This document shows, piece after piece, positions 49,094 through 60,336 of a DNA stretch of 64,000 nucleotides. Position numbers and translations under genes: made by a program. The notes beneath the pieces are model-generated. The model was not told the origin of the DNA and made no database searches. It saw nothing but the letters and a program-made list of their open reading frames with translations. The stretch covers positions 310,001 through 374,000 of the forward strand of contig CAJNDT010002779.1 of NCBI GenBank assembly GCA_905221615.1, given 5' to 3'. Numbering within the stretch: the first letter of the stretch is position 1; every line of letters starts with the position of its first letter. The DNA is from Symbiodinium sp. CCMP2592. Taxonomy: Eukaryota > Sar > Dinophyceae > Suessiales > Symbiodiniaceae.

Positions 49094-51054
49094 ATGGCTT
49101 TCAATAACTGGCGGCAGATCATGTTCGGTGGCCAGCGTGCTGGAAGAGACAAGAACCCCAAATATAAGGCGGGTTATATGGGTTGGGACCGAGCGACTCA
49201 AGTAATGTCTCCCTGACAGGCACGTGCGAAGGCAGCTGCTGCTGGGACCCTTCAGCAATAGTTGCTTTTTAAGTAAACGTGAACTTCTACTCGCTATATG
49301 AAATGTAGCTCACAACCCTAGTATAGGCCTTAACATTGAGTTCCAAGGTAATTCCCCCGCGGGAGGATCGTGGCGTGGCGGAGCCGGAGCCCACCGCCAC
49401 TAGACATGTCGGGTCATCACGTTTTGAGCGGTTTCTTGTTGTATCCTTGAATCAATATGTGGTATTACTACTAAGATTACAACTGTTGAAAACTCCACTC
49501 GCTATATTAAATATATTTCACAACCCTAGTAACAATATAGGCCTGAACATTGAGTTCCCAGGACCGTCCACTGCCGCGGCAGATTCCACCCCGAGAGGGT
49601 TATCCACCGGCATCCGAGTCATGGCAGGTTTCCCTTGAAAGTTTTCTTAAGGGTGCTTAGTTAACCTCGTCATCATAAGCCCCACTTTGGACTGACTTCC
49701 CGGAACCCCCATGCTAAGGATGCTGCAGAGGCCGGGGACATGCCGGCGGAGGAAGCTGGTGGAGCCGGGGACATGCCGGCAGAGGAAGCTGGTGTTGCCG
49801 TTGACATGCCGGCAGAGGAAGCTGGTGGTGCCGGGGACATGCCGGCGGAGGAGGCTGGTGGAGCCGGGATGCCGGCGGTGGCTGCTCTGTTGCCAGAGGG
49901 GGCTGGGCTCATGGCCATGGCGGCAGAGGCAGTGGCGGCGGGCCAGCGGCGCCAGCGGGGCGAGGCTGCTGAGCCTTTCGGCGACTTCGACCCAGCCGGC
50001 TTCTTCCAGATCCACGGTGACTTGCGTGCGGTCGAAATCAGGCACGGCAGGGGCGCCTGGTTGTCTGTGCTCGAGAACGATCTGGAGTCGGACCCGGAGC
50101 CAAGCGCCACTGGACTTGTCGGGTCATCATGTTTTGAGCGGTTTCTTGTTGTATCCTTAATTCAATTGATAGATTAGTATTAATAGTACAACACTATTGT
50201 AGTTGTATTGCAGGAGCCTGCAGAGGAGGCTGGCCCATCTGCGCCGCCGGAGCCTGCAGAGGAGGCTGCGCCATCTGCACCGCCTGCTGCTGTTGTGATT
50301 GAAGATGCAGCTGACGTGATTGGCAAGGTGCCACTGGTGATGGAGGCATCCGGACCTTCAACTTTTCTCCCTTTTATGGAATAGGAATAAGTTATAAGGA
50401 ATAAGGGATAAGATAACTATGGATATATTAGTGTGGCTCCACAGGACAACATTCCCATCATGAATGGTTGGTGCCAGGGCATATTGGACAACGGCCGCCC
50501 CTACTATTACAACAAGGATGCCCGAACCTGCTGCTTCAAGCGTCCAGTTCAGTTTTTGGATCCTTGCCCTATTTGGCCCTATTTAGTATTGTTCGGTGCA
50601 TTCAAAACAATTCTAGAACTAACTTAATCCATGAATCCACAATACCGAGGCAGACCTGGATCCTGTGACGGTCCTTGGGGAAGCGGCGATGGAAGGGACT
50701 GGCTGGGAATTGTGGAGCGAGTACCTGTCTAATCCCCCGAAGCTTTTCTGGTACCACGAAGTTTCTGGGAGGACGTGCGAACTCCACATGTTCGACGTTT
50801 GGCATTGCATCAAGCACTTTCTCCTCCGGGTTCGGTTTATTGCATTGAGGGTTTAGGACCTTTTCGGAGGCATCTCAATAAATTCCAAGGATGGAGAGCT
50901 GGCGGCCGAAGTCGAGCGACAAAGGGCTGTGAGAGGGCTTACGCCGAAGGCCAAGGCCAAGTTGAAGAGGGACCAGGCAAAGGCCAAGGCAAAGGCCGCC
51001 AAGGCCAAAGCCAAAGAAACGGCCTCTGGTTCCCGGAAGAGGAGGCTCGAGTGA
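49094..51054 (+). CDS. Protein with two WW-like domains and a basic tail
   Basis: Function unknown; WW domains bind proline-containing peptides. Exons: 49094-49201, 49719-50117, 50214-50345, 50445-50546, 50650-50796, 50857-51054, about 361 residues, with all junctions in phase (donors GTAATG, GTCGGG, GCATCC, GTTCAG, GTTTGG). The N-terminus starts MAFNNWRQ. Exon 2 has four repeats of GDMPAEEAG, and exon 3 repeats EPAEEA.PSAPP. WW1 reads GWCQGILDNGRPYYYNKDAR and WW2 reads GWELWSEYL then LFWYHEVSGRTCE; in both the second signature Trp is replaced (Phe in CCFKRP, Leu in CELHMF). The C-terminus is a Lys/Ala-rich stretch (KAKAKAKAAKAKAKE) ending SRKRRLE, a probable nuclear-localisation signal. Exon 1 is linked only by phase and is less certain. 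Confidence 0.72.
49284..49563 (+). repeat. Duplicated intron/exon-end segment in the WW gene
   Basis: CTCGCTATAT...CACAACCCTAGTA...ATTGAGTTCC occurs at about 49290-49345 and 49499-49557. The block GTCGGGTCATCA then TTTTGAGCGGTTTCTTGTTG occurs at 49408 and at 50118. A partial copy of the 3' end of exon 2 with its GT donor (49360-49407, frame EPEPTAT) therefore sits inside the upstream intron. Confidence 0.75.
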
Positions 51055-51930
51055 GTCCCAGAGGGATTTGGAGCACAAAACTTGAAAAGCATAGTAACTA
51101 TAGTTTCGGATCCTGGGGCTCGCCGGGGAATCCTCTTCATGCGGCTGCGAATTTCACTCGCCGCGTCGCCGCAGTCCTGAAAACAGTCCGAGTCTGTGGG
51201 CCGAGTTTGCAGCTGCGTATCATGACACTCATTGTTGATCATGTTTGCGATCGTGCCTTCCCTCCAGGACTCTCTCCATGTGCTCCATTGGCTTCCTGCA
51301 GCAACCTCAGATTCGGCCTTCGTCGGAATGCATTTTTGCATTGGGTTTTGCGAGGTTCCAACGGACGGGTCATTGGTTGGGTTGCAAGTTGCATTGCTGC
51401 GAACTAGGCTAAACCCTATTAAACCCGGAACCTTAACTAAACCCTACGCCTTGGTCTTCAAGCGACGTCATGTGCGAAGTCTTAGACAGACAAATGCGAA
51501 AGCCTGCGCTCGCCAACCCGAAGCCTTAACCTCAAGCCTCTACACCATCCCTCAGCCCTCGCGAGGTTGCTGCACGGTTCGGCGGCGGCGGAGGCGCATT
51601 CGCACGAAGCCATGAGCCCTCACTCTAAACCCCAAAACCCTAAACCCATGAGATCAGCTGTTTAGGTTGGCAGCGAGAGGAACCCCCACAAAGCAGCCTT
51701 TTGGAGCCCGAAACTGGGGTTTGTCCCGGGGTCATTTCCAACTCGATTGCGCTCACTGTCATCGTAGTGAAGTGGTTGTTTGTGGGACGGTGCGATTCCT
51801 GTTCTTGCTTTGCGGAGTCGCATCCGTCTCAATTGCCAACTTTGTTGTAGCGGGATTACCACACGTGCCGGGTACGGATCCAGGTGGAAGACGGCAGGAG
51901 CAGGCCCTTCGAGTTGCTGGGTGCTCAGAG
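51055..51930. other. No supported gene
   Basis: Region downstream of the WW gene. Overlapping open frames occur on both strands but none has a recognisable domain or splice-consistent partner; the first part may be 3' untranslated sequence. Confidence 0.45.
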
Positions 51931-51931
51931 A

Positions 51932-52096
51932 CTGGATCATTGCAGTTATTGATCTTCAACGAGGAATTCCGAGTAATCACCTGTCATCAGCTAGTGCCGA
52001 TTACGTCCCTGCCCTTTGTGCACACCGCCCGTCGCTCCTGCCTACTGAGTGATCCGGTGATTTATTCGGACTGGCACAGTGCTCGGCTTCTGGTTT
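51932..52096 (+). pseudogene. 18S rRNA fragment
   Basis: GATCTTCAACGAGGAATTCC, GTGCACACCGCCCGTCGCTC and TGATCCGGTGATTTATTCGG are 18S sequences. It stops at GCTCGGCTTCTGG, where TTTAGG-type sequence takes over. Confidence 0.88.
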
Positions 52097-52245
52097 AGGT
52101 GGTTTGGGGTTTAGGTTTCAGGAGGTTCCGGTTATCACAGGGTCTAGGCTTAGGAAGGGGTTTGGGTCTGGGGTTTAGGCTTCAGGGGGTTCGCGTTTTA
52201 GAGATCGGGGTTTACGCGGTTTGGCGCTTGGGATTAATTGAGTGG

Positions 52246-52335
52246 GGTTTCGCCCTTTGTGGCGTTAGGTTGCGGTTGTCGCCCTTTGTGGCGTTAGGTT
52301 GCGGTTGTCGCCCTTTGTGGCGTTAGGTTGGGGTC
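52246..52335. repeat. CGCCCTTTGTGGCGTTAG repeat, three copies
   Basis: Three near-perfect units of about 31 bp upstream of an 18S fragment, a shorter version of the block at 46790-47240. Confidence 0.85.
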
Positions 52336-52339
52336 TAAC

Positions 52340-52820
52340 GCAGAGAAGGAAGTTTGAGGCACAGGTCTGTGATGCCCTTAGTATCCTGGGCTGATGCGCT
52401 CAACGAGTTTTCAAGCTTGCCTGAAATGGCTGGGTAGTCTTGGTAAAATGCATCGTGATGGGGATACATCATTGTGATGGGGATGCATCATTGCAGTTAT
52501 TGATCTTCAACGAGGAATTGCGAGTAATCACCGGTCATCCGCCAGTGCCGGTTACGTCCCTGCCGTTTGTGCACACCGCCCGTCGCTCCTACCTATTGAG
52601 TGATCCGGTGAATTATTCGAACTGACACAGTGCTCGGATAGTTTCATGGATCTGTAGTTGAACCTGCGGAAGGATCATTCGCGCTATCCAAAACTTGTTG
52701 TGAAATTGGGTTTAGGGGGTCGCCTTATGTGTTTTTGTTGCAAGGTTTCGGGTTGTGGCGTTAGGTTACGTTTCGGTTGTTGGGCTTATGTTGCTAGGTT
52801 CGGTTTGGGAAACCCGTGTC
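52340..52820 (+). pseudogene. 18S rRNA 3' fragment plus ITS1-like remnant
   Basis: Runs from GTCTGTGATGCCCTTAG through GTGCACACCGCCCGTCGCTC to GAACCTGCGGAAGGATCATT, then ITS1-like sequence matching 47595-47730. A GTGATGGGGATACATCATT segment is duplicated (52457-52490), and the section before the GTAGTTGAACC terminus is deleted as in the 47-kb copy. Confidence 0.9.
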
Positions 52821-53093
52821 TCTGCCGAGGTCTGGATCTGTGCATGATCCAAGTCCTGAGGCGAAAATCATTTCAGGGTGTACCTGACCTTCATATTACG
52901 GTAGGGATTTATCTGATAGCAAAAGTTCCTACTGTGCTGAGTGTAGTGGGTTAAGGAGGCATGAGCATATGTTCTGGCTTCATCAACCCATGACCACGTT
53001 CATGACCTGGTGCTGTTTCCTTGGGCTCAGTGGTGGTGCAACAGTCACGTTGACGTGGTCAGAACCTTTCAAGGTAGGGTTAGTCCAGGGTCT

Positions 53094-53640
53094 TGGCAAA
53101 TTACAGAACGCAACCGGTTGCGTTCTGTAATTTGCCACAAATTCTCTGGCTTGGGGCAACCAAAACATCAGAAGAGGAAACCGCAAACCCGGATTTGTGT
53201 GGCAAAACACAGATCGCAACCGGTTGCGTTCTGTAATTTGTCACAAATTCTCTAGCCTGGCGAAACCAAAACATCAGAAGAGGAAACCGCAAACCCGGAT
53301 TTGTGTGGCAAAACACAGATCGCAACCGGTTGCGTTCTGTAATTTGTCACGAATTCTCTGGCCTGGGGCAACCAAAACATCAGAAGAGGAAACCGCAAAC
53401 CCGGATTTGTGTGGCAAAACACAGATCGCAACCGGTTGCGTTCTGTATTTTGCCACAAATTCTCTGGCCTGGGGCAACCAAAACATCAGAAGAGGAAACC
53501 GCAAACCCGGATTAGTGGCAAAACACAGATCGCAACCGGTTGCGTTGTGTATTTTGACACAAGTTCTCTGGCCTGGCACAACCAACACATCGAACGAACC
53601 TACAAGCCCGGATGTCGGGTGGCAAAACATTCGGGAAGTC
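53094..53640. repeat. Tandem array of five 106-bp units around the palindrome CGCAACCGGTTGCG
   Basis: The palindrome is at 53109, 53215, 53321, 53427 and 53531. Between copies lies AATTCTCTGGCCTGGGGCAA and AACATCAGAAGAGGAAACCG. In the first unit the palindrome is perfect over 44 bp (53094-53137). The fifth unit is diverged. Confidence 0.93.
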
Positions 53641-53795
53641 CACGAGAACTAGTACGTATCTTTTTGTTCACCTTGCTGCTGCCGCTGCTGGTCGCGACAC
53701 GCATCCCGGGAAAGGCCCACGAGACCAGGATTTGCACAGCATGATGAATGAATGATAGAATGATTCACTTAGACGCCGCGAAGGATGTAGAATTC

Positions 53796-54326
53796 TCAGC
53801 AGTCCAGCAGATGGATATCCAGCTTCCCGACCAGATTGGTCCAGACACATTCCGCAGCTGTGACACTCTTCATTGGAATTTTAAGTTCTCGTGCCCACTT
53901 CGGTCGGTAACTCTCCGGGTCCTCAATCCGTGTACTCCATGCCATCGCGCAAAACACCAATGCGAGCTCAGACGAAGGATTTCTCTCCGGCAAACAGCAG
54001 CCTGCTGAATCTACTGCCAGAATCAGAGCGTGTGCAATGCTGAGCACGCTGTGTGCTGCGCAGAAGTCAAGTCTGGACACCAGCATAGAGTAGTATGCGG
54101 ATTCCAAAGCGTGTTGCCAATCCTTCAAGATGCCCCTTCCTGCAGGCGATGCCGCTACCGAGGCCCCATAGCGGACGTTTGACCCCAGGCTTTGCTTGCC
54201 GTTCAAGCGAAACTTCGGCCGTCGTTTATTGCATGCACCTCTCTTGCTTGGCCGACATTTCTCGCACTTCCCGTCCCGACGGTACGTGCGCCCCGTCTTG
54301 CACAGCACACAGCGCCATTGTGGCAT
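53796..54326 (-). CDS. Hypothetical 176-aa protein with CxxC/CxxC motif
   Basis: An uninterrupted ATG-to-TGA frame on the - strand, opposite to every other gene here. Residues 6-24 contain CVLCKTGRTYRRDGKCEKC, a plausible zinc-ribbon or small zinc knuckle, followed by a basic stretch (KRRPKFRLNGK). The C-terminal two thirds look like a compact helical domain (for example SIAHALILAVDSAGC and ELALVFCAMAW). The spacing faintly recalls a cyclin fold, but I do not recognise the family. It could also be an exon of a larger gene or a remnant. Confidence 0.42.
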   Translation of the reverse strand: MPQWRCVLCKTGRTYRRDGKCEKCRPSKRGACNKRRPKFRLNGKQSLGSNVRYGASVAASPAGRGILKDWQHALESAYYSMLVSRLDFCAAHSVLSIAHALILAVDSAGCCLPERNPSSELALVFCAMAWSTRIEDPESYRPKWARELKIPMKSVTAAECVWTNLVGKLDIHLLDC

Positions 54327-55655
54327 GTTTCGTAGAGACGAACTAAGTTGTCAGCAAGAGCCTCGACTGGCTATTCATGCTTCGTTTATGTATGAGCTTG
54401 AGAGGTAGGGTGTTGGAAGTCTGGTACTGCGCTGATTTGACGGGTACCCCCACACAAATCTGTGATGCTGTTGCTGAGGCTGGACACCAGCTGTGATCCG
54501 AGACTGCGGTCCGAAGCCCGCGTGTTGGGGTTTGGGGTTTAGGCTTTAAAATTAGTGGGTGCAGGGTTCATGTAGGGTTGGGACAGTCGGCGACGATTAG
54601 GACGTTTCTCGTCTTATACCCGCAAGTTCTGGGCTTGTGATCGGTCTTGTAGTCCAATTGTTCGGATTCAAGAAAGAGGTTTGTTACGGTTTGTTATCCT
54701 AGTATGTTACCATGTGAGCGAGTGACCCATGCTGAATCTAATCACTCTCTGGTTGTTTGACCCTTGCAGTTAGCCGTCTTCACAACCATCAATCAAATCC
54801 GCAATCCTCAGTCCGAGCGGTTACAAGAGCTCCTATGTGCTTCTCCTGTGGCAATGAGAGTTTATGAGGCCTATGTTGGATGTGTAATCAATGCAATCTG
54901 TCTGCGATGATACAGTTCTGGGCTTTGAGTTCCAAGGTTGGTCATTCAGCTGGTCTCGCGGCAGCCTCAAGCAATAACAGTGCCGCCGAGACATTTCCGA
55001 TTCAGCCCACACCCTCAAGCTATGTCAGCTATGCTTGTTAGGATGGGTTGTTAGTACTGCAAACTGTAGGATACCGTAGAACCATCATTTTGAGAGGTTT
55101 TCGCAGCATGCGGAATGAGTGCGGTGGAACAATAGGGTTTGTGAGGCAAGGCAAGTGTCGTAATGGCCAAGCTGCCTACGTCTAGTCCAGCACGCTGAAT
55201 TAGCATGCGTCGTGCTCTGAGGCTGCAGCTTCGCTGTTTCTGTTTGCTGATGGACGGCGAGATTTCGAAGCGTCAGGCGGATTGAGCTGAGATTGGGATA
55301 TTGGTGGTTGAGAGATTCTTATCAGCCCTGACAGAGCTGTAAAGGTTACTTTCAGTTGCAGGGTACATGGCATCCGGGGGTTGCGAAACAAGGGTGGCTC
55401 TTCATGCCCTGGTGTGCGCAGTAGATGTGGTTTCGTGTGTTCGGTGGGCAGCCGATCCTTGATTGTGGTTGCCGTTGACGAATTGAATCACGTCATTATC
55501 GAACCTCCTATGACCCCTTAAATGGTATCTTTCCAGGTCTCCCCTTTCGATTCAGGGTGGATTCCGAGATTCCAGTCTGACGTTGAAACATAGTAGACGG
55601 TTGCAAAAGAGCCATAATGGTGTGACTACTCACATGAGCATTCCTCCTGCCTTAG
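54327..55655. other. No supported gene
   Basis: About 1.3 kb of non-repetitive sequence with one TTTAGG-like patch (54530). It probably holds the 5' exons or upstream region of the gene starting at 55656, but none could be assigned. Confidence 0.4.
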
Positions 55656-58600
55656 GTGGGCAGCCTGAACGATGTGAATTGCGAAGTCATCTGTTTAGCA
55701 CGAAACAGAACCGAAATTGTGCTGATCGGGAGTCTTAACACTCTCATGCGCCAGGTGATGTGAGGACCCTTGCCGCCAGCAAGTTCTGGTTTGCTGATGG
55801 TGAAAAGCCCTGCTGGAAGCCTGAGGGGACCATTGAGACCATCTCAGTTCGTGCCCACGCAAGTAACCTTCCTGATCTCGACAACTTGATTTGCTTGAAC
55901 CGGGACCCTGACCGCCTGGCGTTTGTCTACGCTTGGGTGATGGCCAAAAAGACATTTCAAGATGGTGACAAATCCTATGAAAAGATTTTGAAGAGCTTTG
56001 CCACCCGTGCCCGGTCCATACGTGCCCTTCGTCTGGTCTTAAGTGTCTGAGCTACCGCACTTAAACTATTTCAATAGAAATCGCAGTCATGACATGAGGT
56101 GAAGTTCTGGCATTTGGCCGATGAAGAAGCAGCAGAGAAGAAGAAGTGGGAATTGGCCCAAGACGTGAGAGATGACTGCGAAGCCCTAGTTCTCCAAGGG
56201 TGGAGGCAAATCAAGGCAGTCGGCCTTCTGCGAGCACTCTTGAAATCTGTGGCCAAGTCTGAGGCGGCAGAGTACATGGAGAAATGGCCACCCACCTCCA
56301 CCAAGTAAACCTCGTGTGTAATCTGATTTCTGTCCAGTCGTTTCAGTCCACAATCCCTAGTGACTGTGTGTTATGCCAAGGCTCGGGAGCCGGGTGAATC
56401 TGAAGGCCACGAAAATCAAGGCAATGCTAAAGATCTATGATCGCTTTCAAGATTCACCTGGGTGTGAGCAGCTTATCATCCAGCTGGACGATGCTTTCTC
56501 AAGCAACCACGCCTTCGCGCACATGATGGCATTTGACCTGGTGACAGGCAAGACTGCGCTGCCAAAGGTTCCGGCACAGCAGCGAGCACTGATGTTGTGG
56601 ACGTTGGAGAACCTCGGATACAATCTGTGAGCTGTGTGATGTTCTCACACAGTACATAGCAGATCGATGTGAATGCAGCATTGCATGCAGTATTGCAGAT
56701 AACTCTTGCTTGTTTTGCACATCCAGCGACCTGTGCATGTGGGTGCCAACTGCATGTGTGCGTCTGTGTGCAACCCCAGGCGTCATCTCTGTGTGTGTGC
56801 TCACATGTCGACGAGTTTAGATACTCAGGATCATCGTCGCAGACATGCTGGAGGGCAGGTGTGCTCTGAAACCAAACAAGGATGCCATGACAATGATGAT
56901 CTACAGGGCTCTCTTGAAACGCCGCCTGTGCACTCTGGTGGCGAACAAGTTCAAGGGGCCCGATGGTGGGGATGTGGCCAAGTGCGAGGGGGGCATGTCG
57001 CCGGCCACAGCGTTGAGCACAGTCTTTGCCTCCGTTGCCAGCTTCCGTTCCTCGGGCCTTGCCGACCAAAGCTATGTGTCGCTGCCTTGGTTGGCAGCCT
57101 TGCCCTCCTACACCTCCGAAGCTTTGCATTTCGGTGCCAAGCTTCTGCGTGGCCATTCGGGTTTCGACGAGTTGCTCGAGACAGCCGTCACCTCCGACGC
57201 ATTGATCCCTGCAGAGACCTTCCTGCTTTCGAAAACGTGGAAGGCCGACTTGTTCGATTACGCAGGCTTGCTTGAACAGAAGAAGTCCGGGGAACGCCCC
57301 CCTGTTGTGGAGGTGGCAGAGCCCGCTGCTGTGGAGGCACCCCCCGCTGAGACGGAGAACGCCGCTGAGATGATGCCAGATGTTTCAGTGGATGTGGTGG
57401 ATGTGGAGCCGGCGGCTGCTCTTCCTACATCGGTCGATCGCACGGCCTGCTTCAACCGGCTGGTGGTGCCCGAGAGCATCATGACGACAATCAACGAGCA
57501 TGATGACCACTACTTCAATGAGGTCAAGGATTGGGCCCGTATCCGTGTGCAGACCTTCTTGGAGTTCGAAATCAAGGAAGAGAAGGCGGCAGCTCGCCGG
57601 GCGCAGGTCACCCGCTTGTATGAGAAGCATGGCTCCAAGCCGATGTTCATCATCTATGACTGCAAAGCCAGGCTGAGGGAGATGAAGGACGACTTGCTCG
57701 GGTCTCCTTGGAAGCGGCCTGTCCCGATCGCGCAAGCAGACTTGAAGGCTTGGGTGACCTCGTTCTTCATGGATGTGAAAGCGCACTTTAACTGCACTAA
57801 TGCAGATTTCAGACTTGAAAGCTCAGCAACAAACCCCTTCCAATTTGAACGTACCTGCAATATGTTTCGGGAAGCACAGCCGAGGAAGGACAAGTTGTCA
57901 CCCCAGATGCGGGAGAAAGACTTGTTCGTCTTTGCCGACGGCAGGTCGCCGGCCAACTACGATGTGATCCACAAGCTGCTGCAGACCACCCTCAAGGATG
58001 TGTCCATGCTGCCAAAGCGGCGCTTCACAATCGTCAGGCGGTCATACTCGAATGATGAGTTCGGCAGCGGCGGATACGCCTCCCCGAGACGGAAATCCGG
58101 GCTGACGCCACACGCGCCGGACCCATTGGAGAATTTATTCATGGTCATGCCAAAGGAGTACGAGTTGCCGTACAGAGAGTCGGCCTGCCCCAGCGTCATC
58201 AGCAACAACTTTGTCAGGGGCTGGCAGGGGCTTAGTCTCATGACCGAGCACGAGCAGGCTTTCTCGGTCGTCACCAACCACATGTACGCGAAGCTCGCCA
58301 GGAAGCCGGAGGGCGATTCGGAGACGAAAACCGAAGAGATGGGAAGCTTGCGTGATGACGCCTCAGGTCCTGAGGATGCTCCGGCTCCGGAAAAAAAAAC
58401 GGAAGACACGTTGAAGGTGTACTTGCAGCCTTGGGACAATGGGGAAGCGCATCAGCAGCTTCTGGTCGATCTTTACATGCCCTCGGGTGGCTCAGCTCAT
58501 GTGGTGAGCTTGGAAGCATCCGTGAGCTTGGCAATTGCTTGCTGCCGGAAGCGTTGGCACGCAACGCTTTTTGTGGAGAGTGAGCAGCATCGCCAGCTCC

Positions 58601-58878
58601 TGTCGCAGATCCTCGTCTTGAAGATCATGTACGAGATCATGTCAGGAAGGGCGGATGGATTTGTCATGAGGCAGCGCATTTTGACAAGGCAAGCATCCCT
58701 CAGCGGCAGCGATTCCGGCCGCCCACCTTTGCCGCCGCCAACCCCGGCGCCTTCTTCGGCAACCGCTGGCAGCATGGGGAACAGTCCAGCTGACAAGAGT
58801 GTTCTTGAGGAGCTCTATGGCGATGACGTCGAGGAGTACGACGAAGAAGGGGCCGAGCAGGAGGAAATCGGTGGGTAG
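55656..58878 (+). CDS. Unknown protein of at least 930 residues
   Basis: Not recognised. Exons: 55656-55720, 55780-56035, 56099-56304, 56381-56626 and 56859-58878, with donors GCTGAT, GTCTTA, GTAAAC and GTGAGC. Together they make 931 codons including the TAG at the end, and the introns are only about 59-232 bp. The first exon boundary is the least certain, and the true start lies upstream. The protein is mainly globular: early exons contain KFWFADGEKPCWKPEG and KFWHLADEEAAEKKKW, a similar pattern occurring twice; the long last exon contains PMFIIYDCKARLREMKDDL. A Pro/Glu/Ala linker (PPVVEVAEPAAVEAPPAE) sits near its start, and the C-terminus is Pro-rich then acidic (GDDVEEYDEEGAEQEE). No signal peptide or membrane segment is seen. 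It lies upstream of a DNA methyltransferase on the same strand. Confidence 0.68.

Positions 58879-60336
<1,458 letters not shown>

Noticed and set aside
49202..49219. An 18-bp GT...AG stretch that could be an ultra-short intron
   Set aside because: It is far below a workable intron length; a normal intron from the same donor to the acceptor at 49718 keeps the frame.
53094..53640. Evenly spaced palindromic repeats that resemble a CRISPR array
   Set aside because: The sequence between palindromes is nearly identical in every unit, so there are no spacers; the context is eukaryotic.
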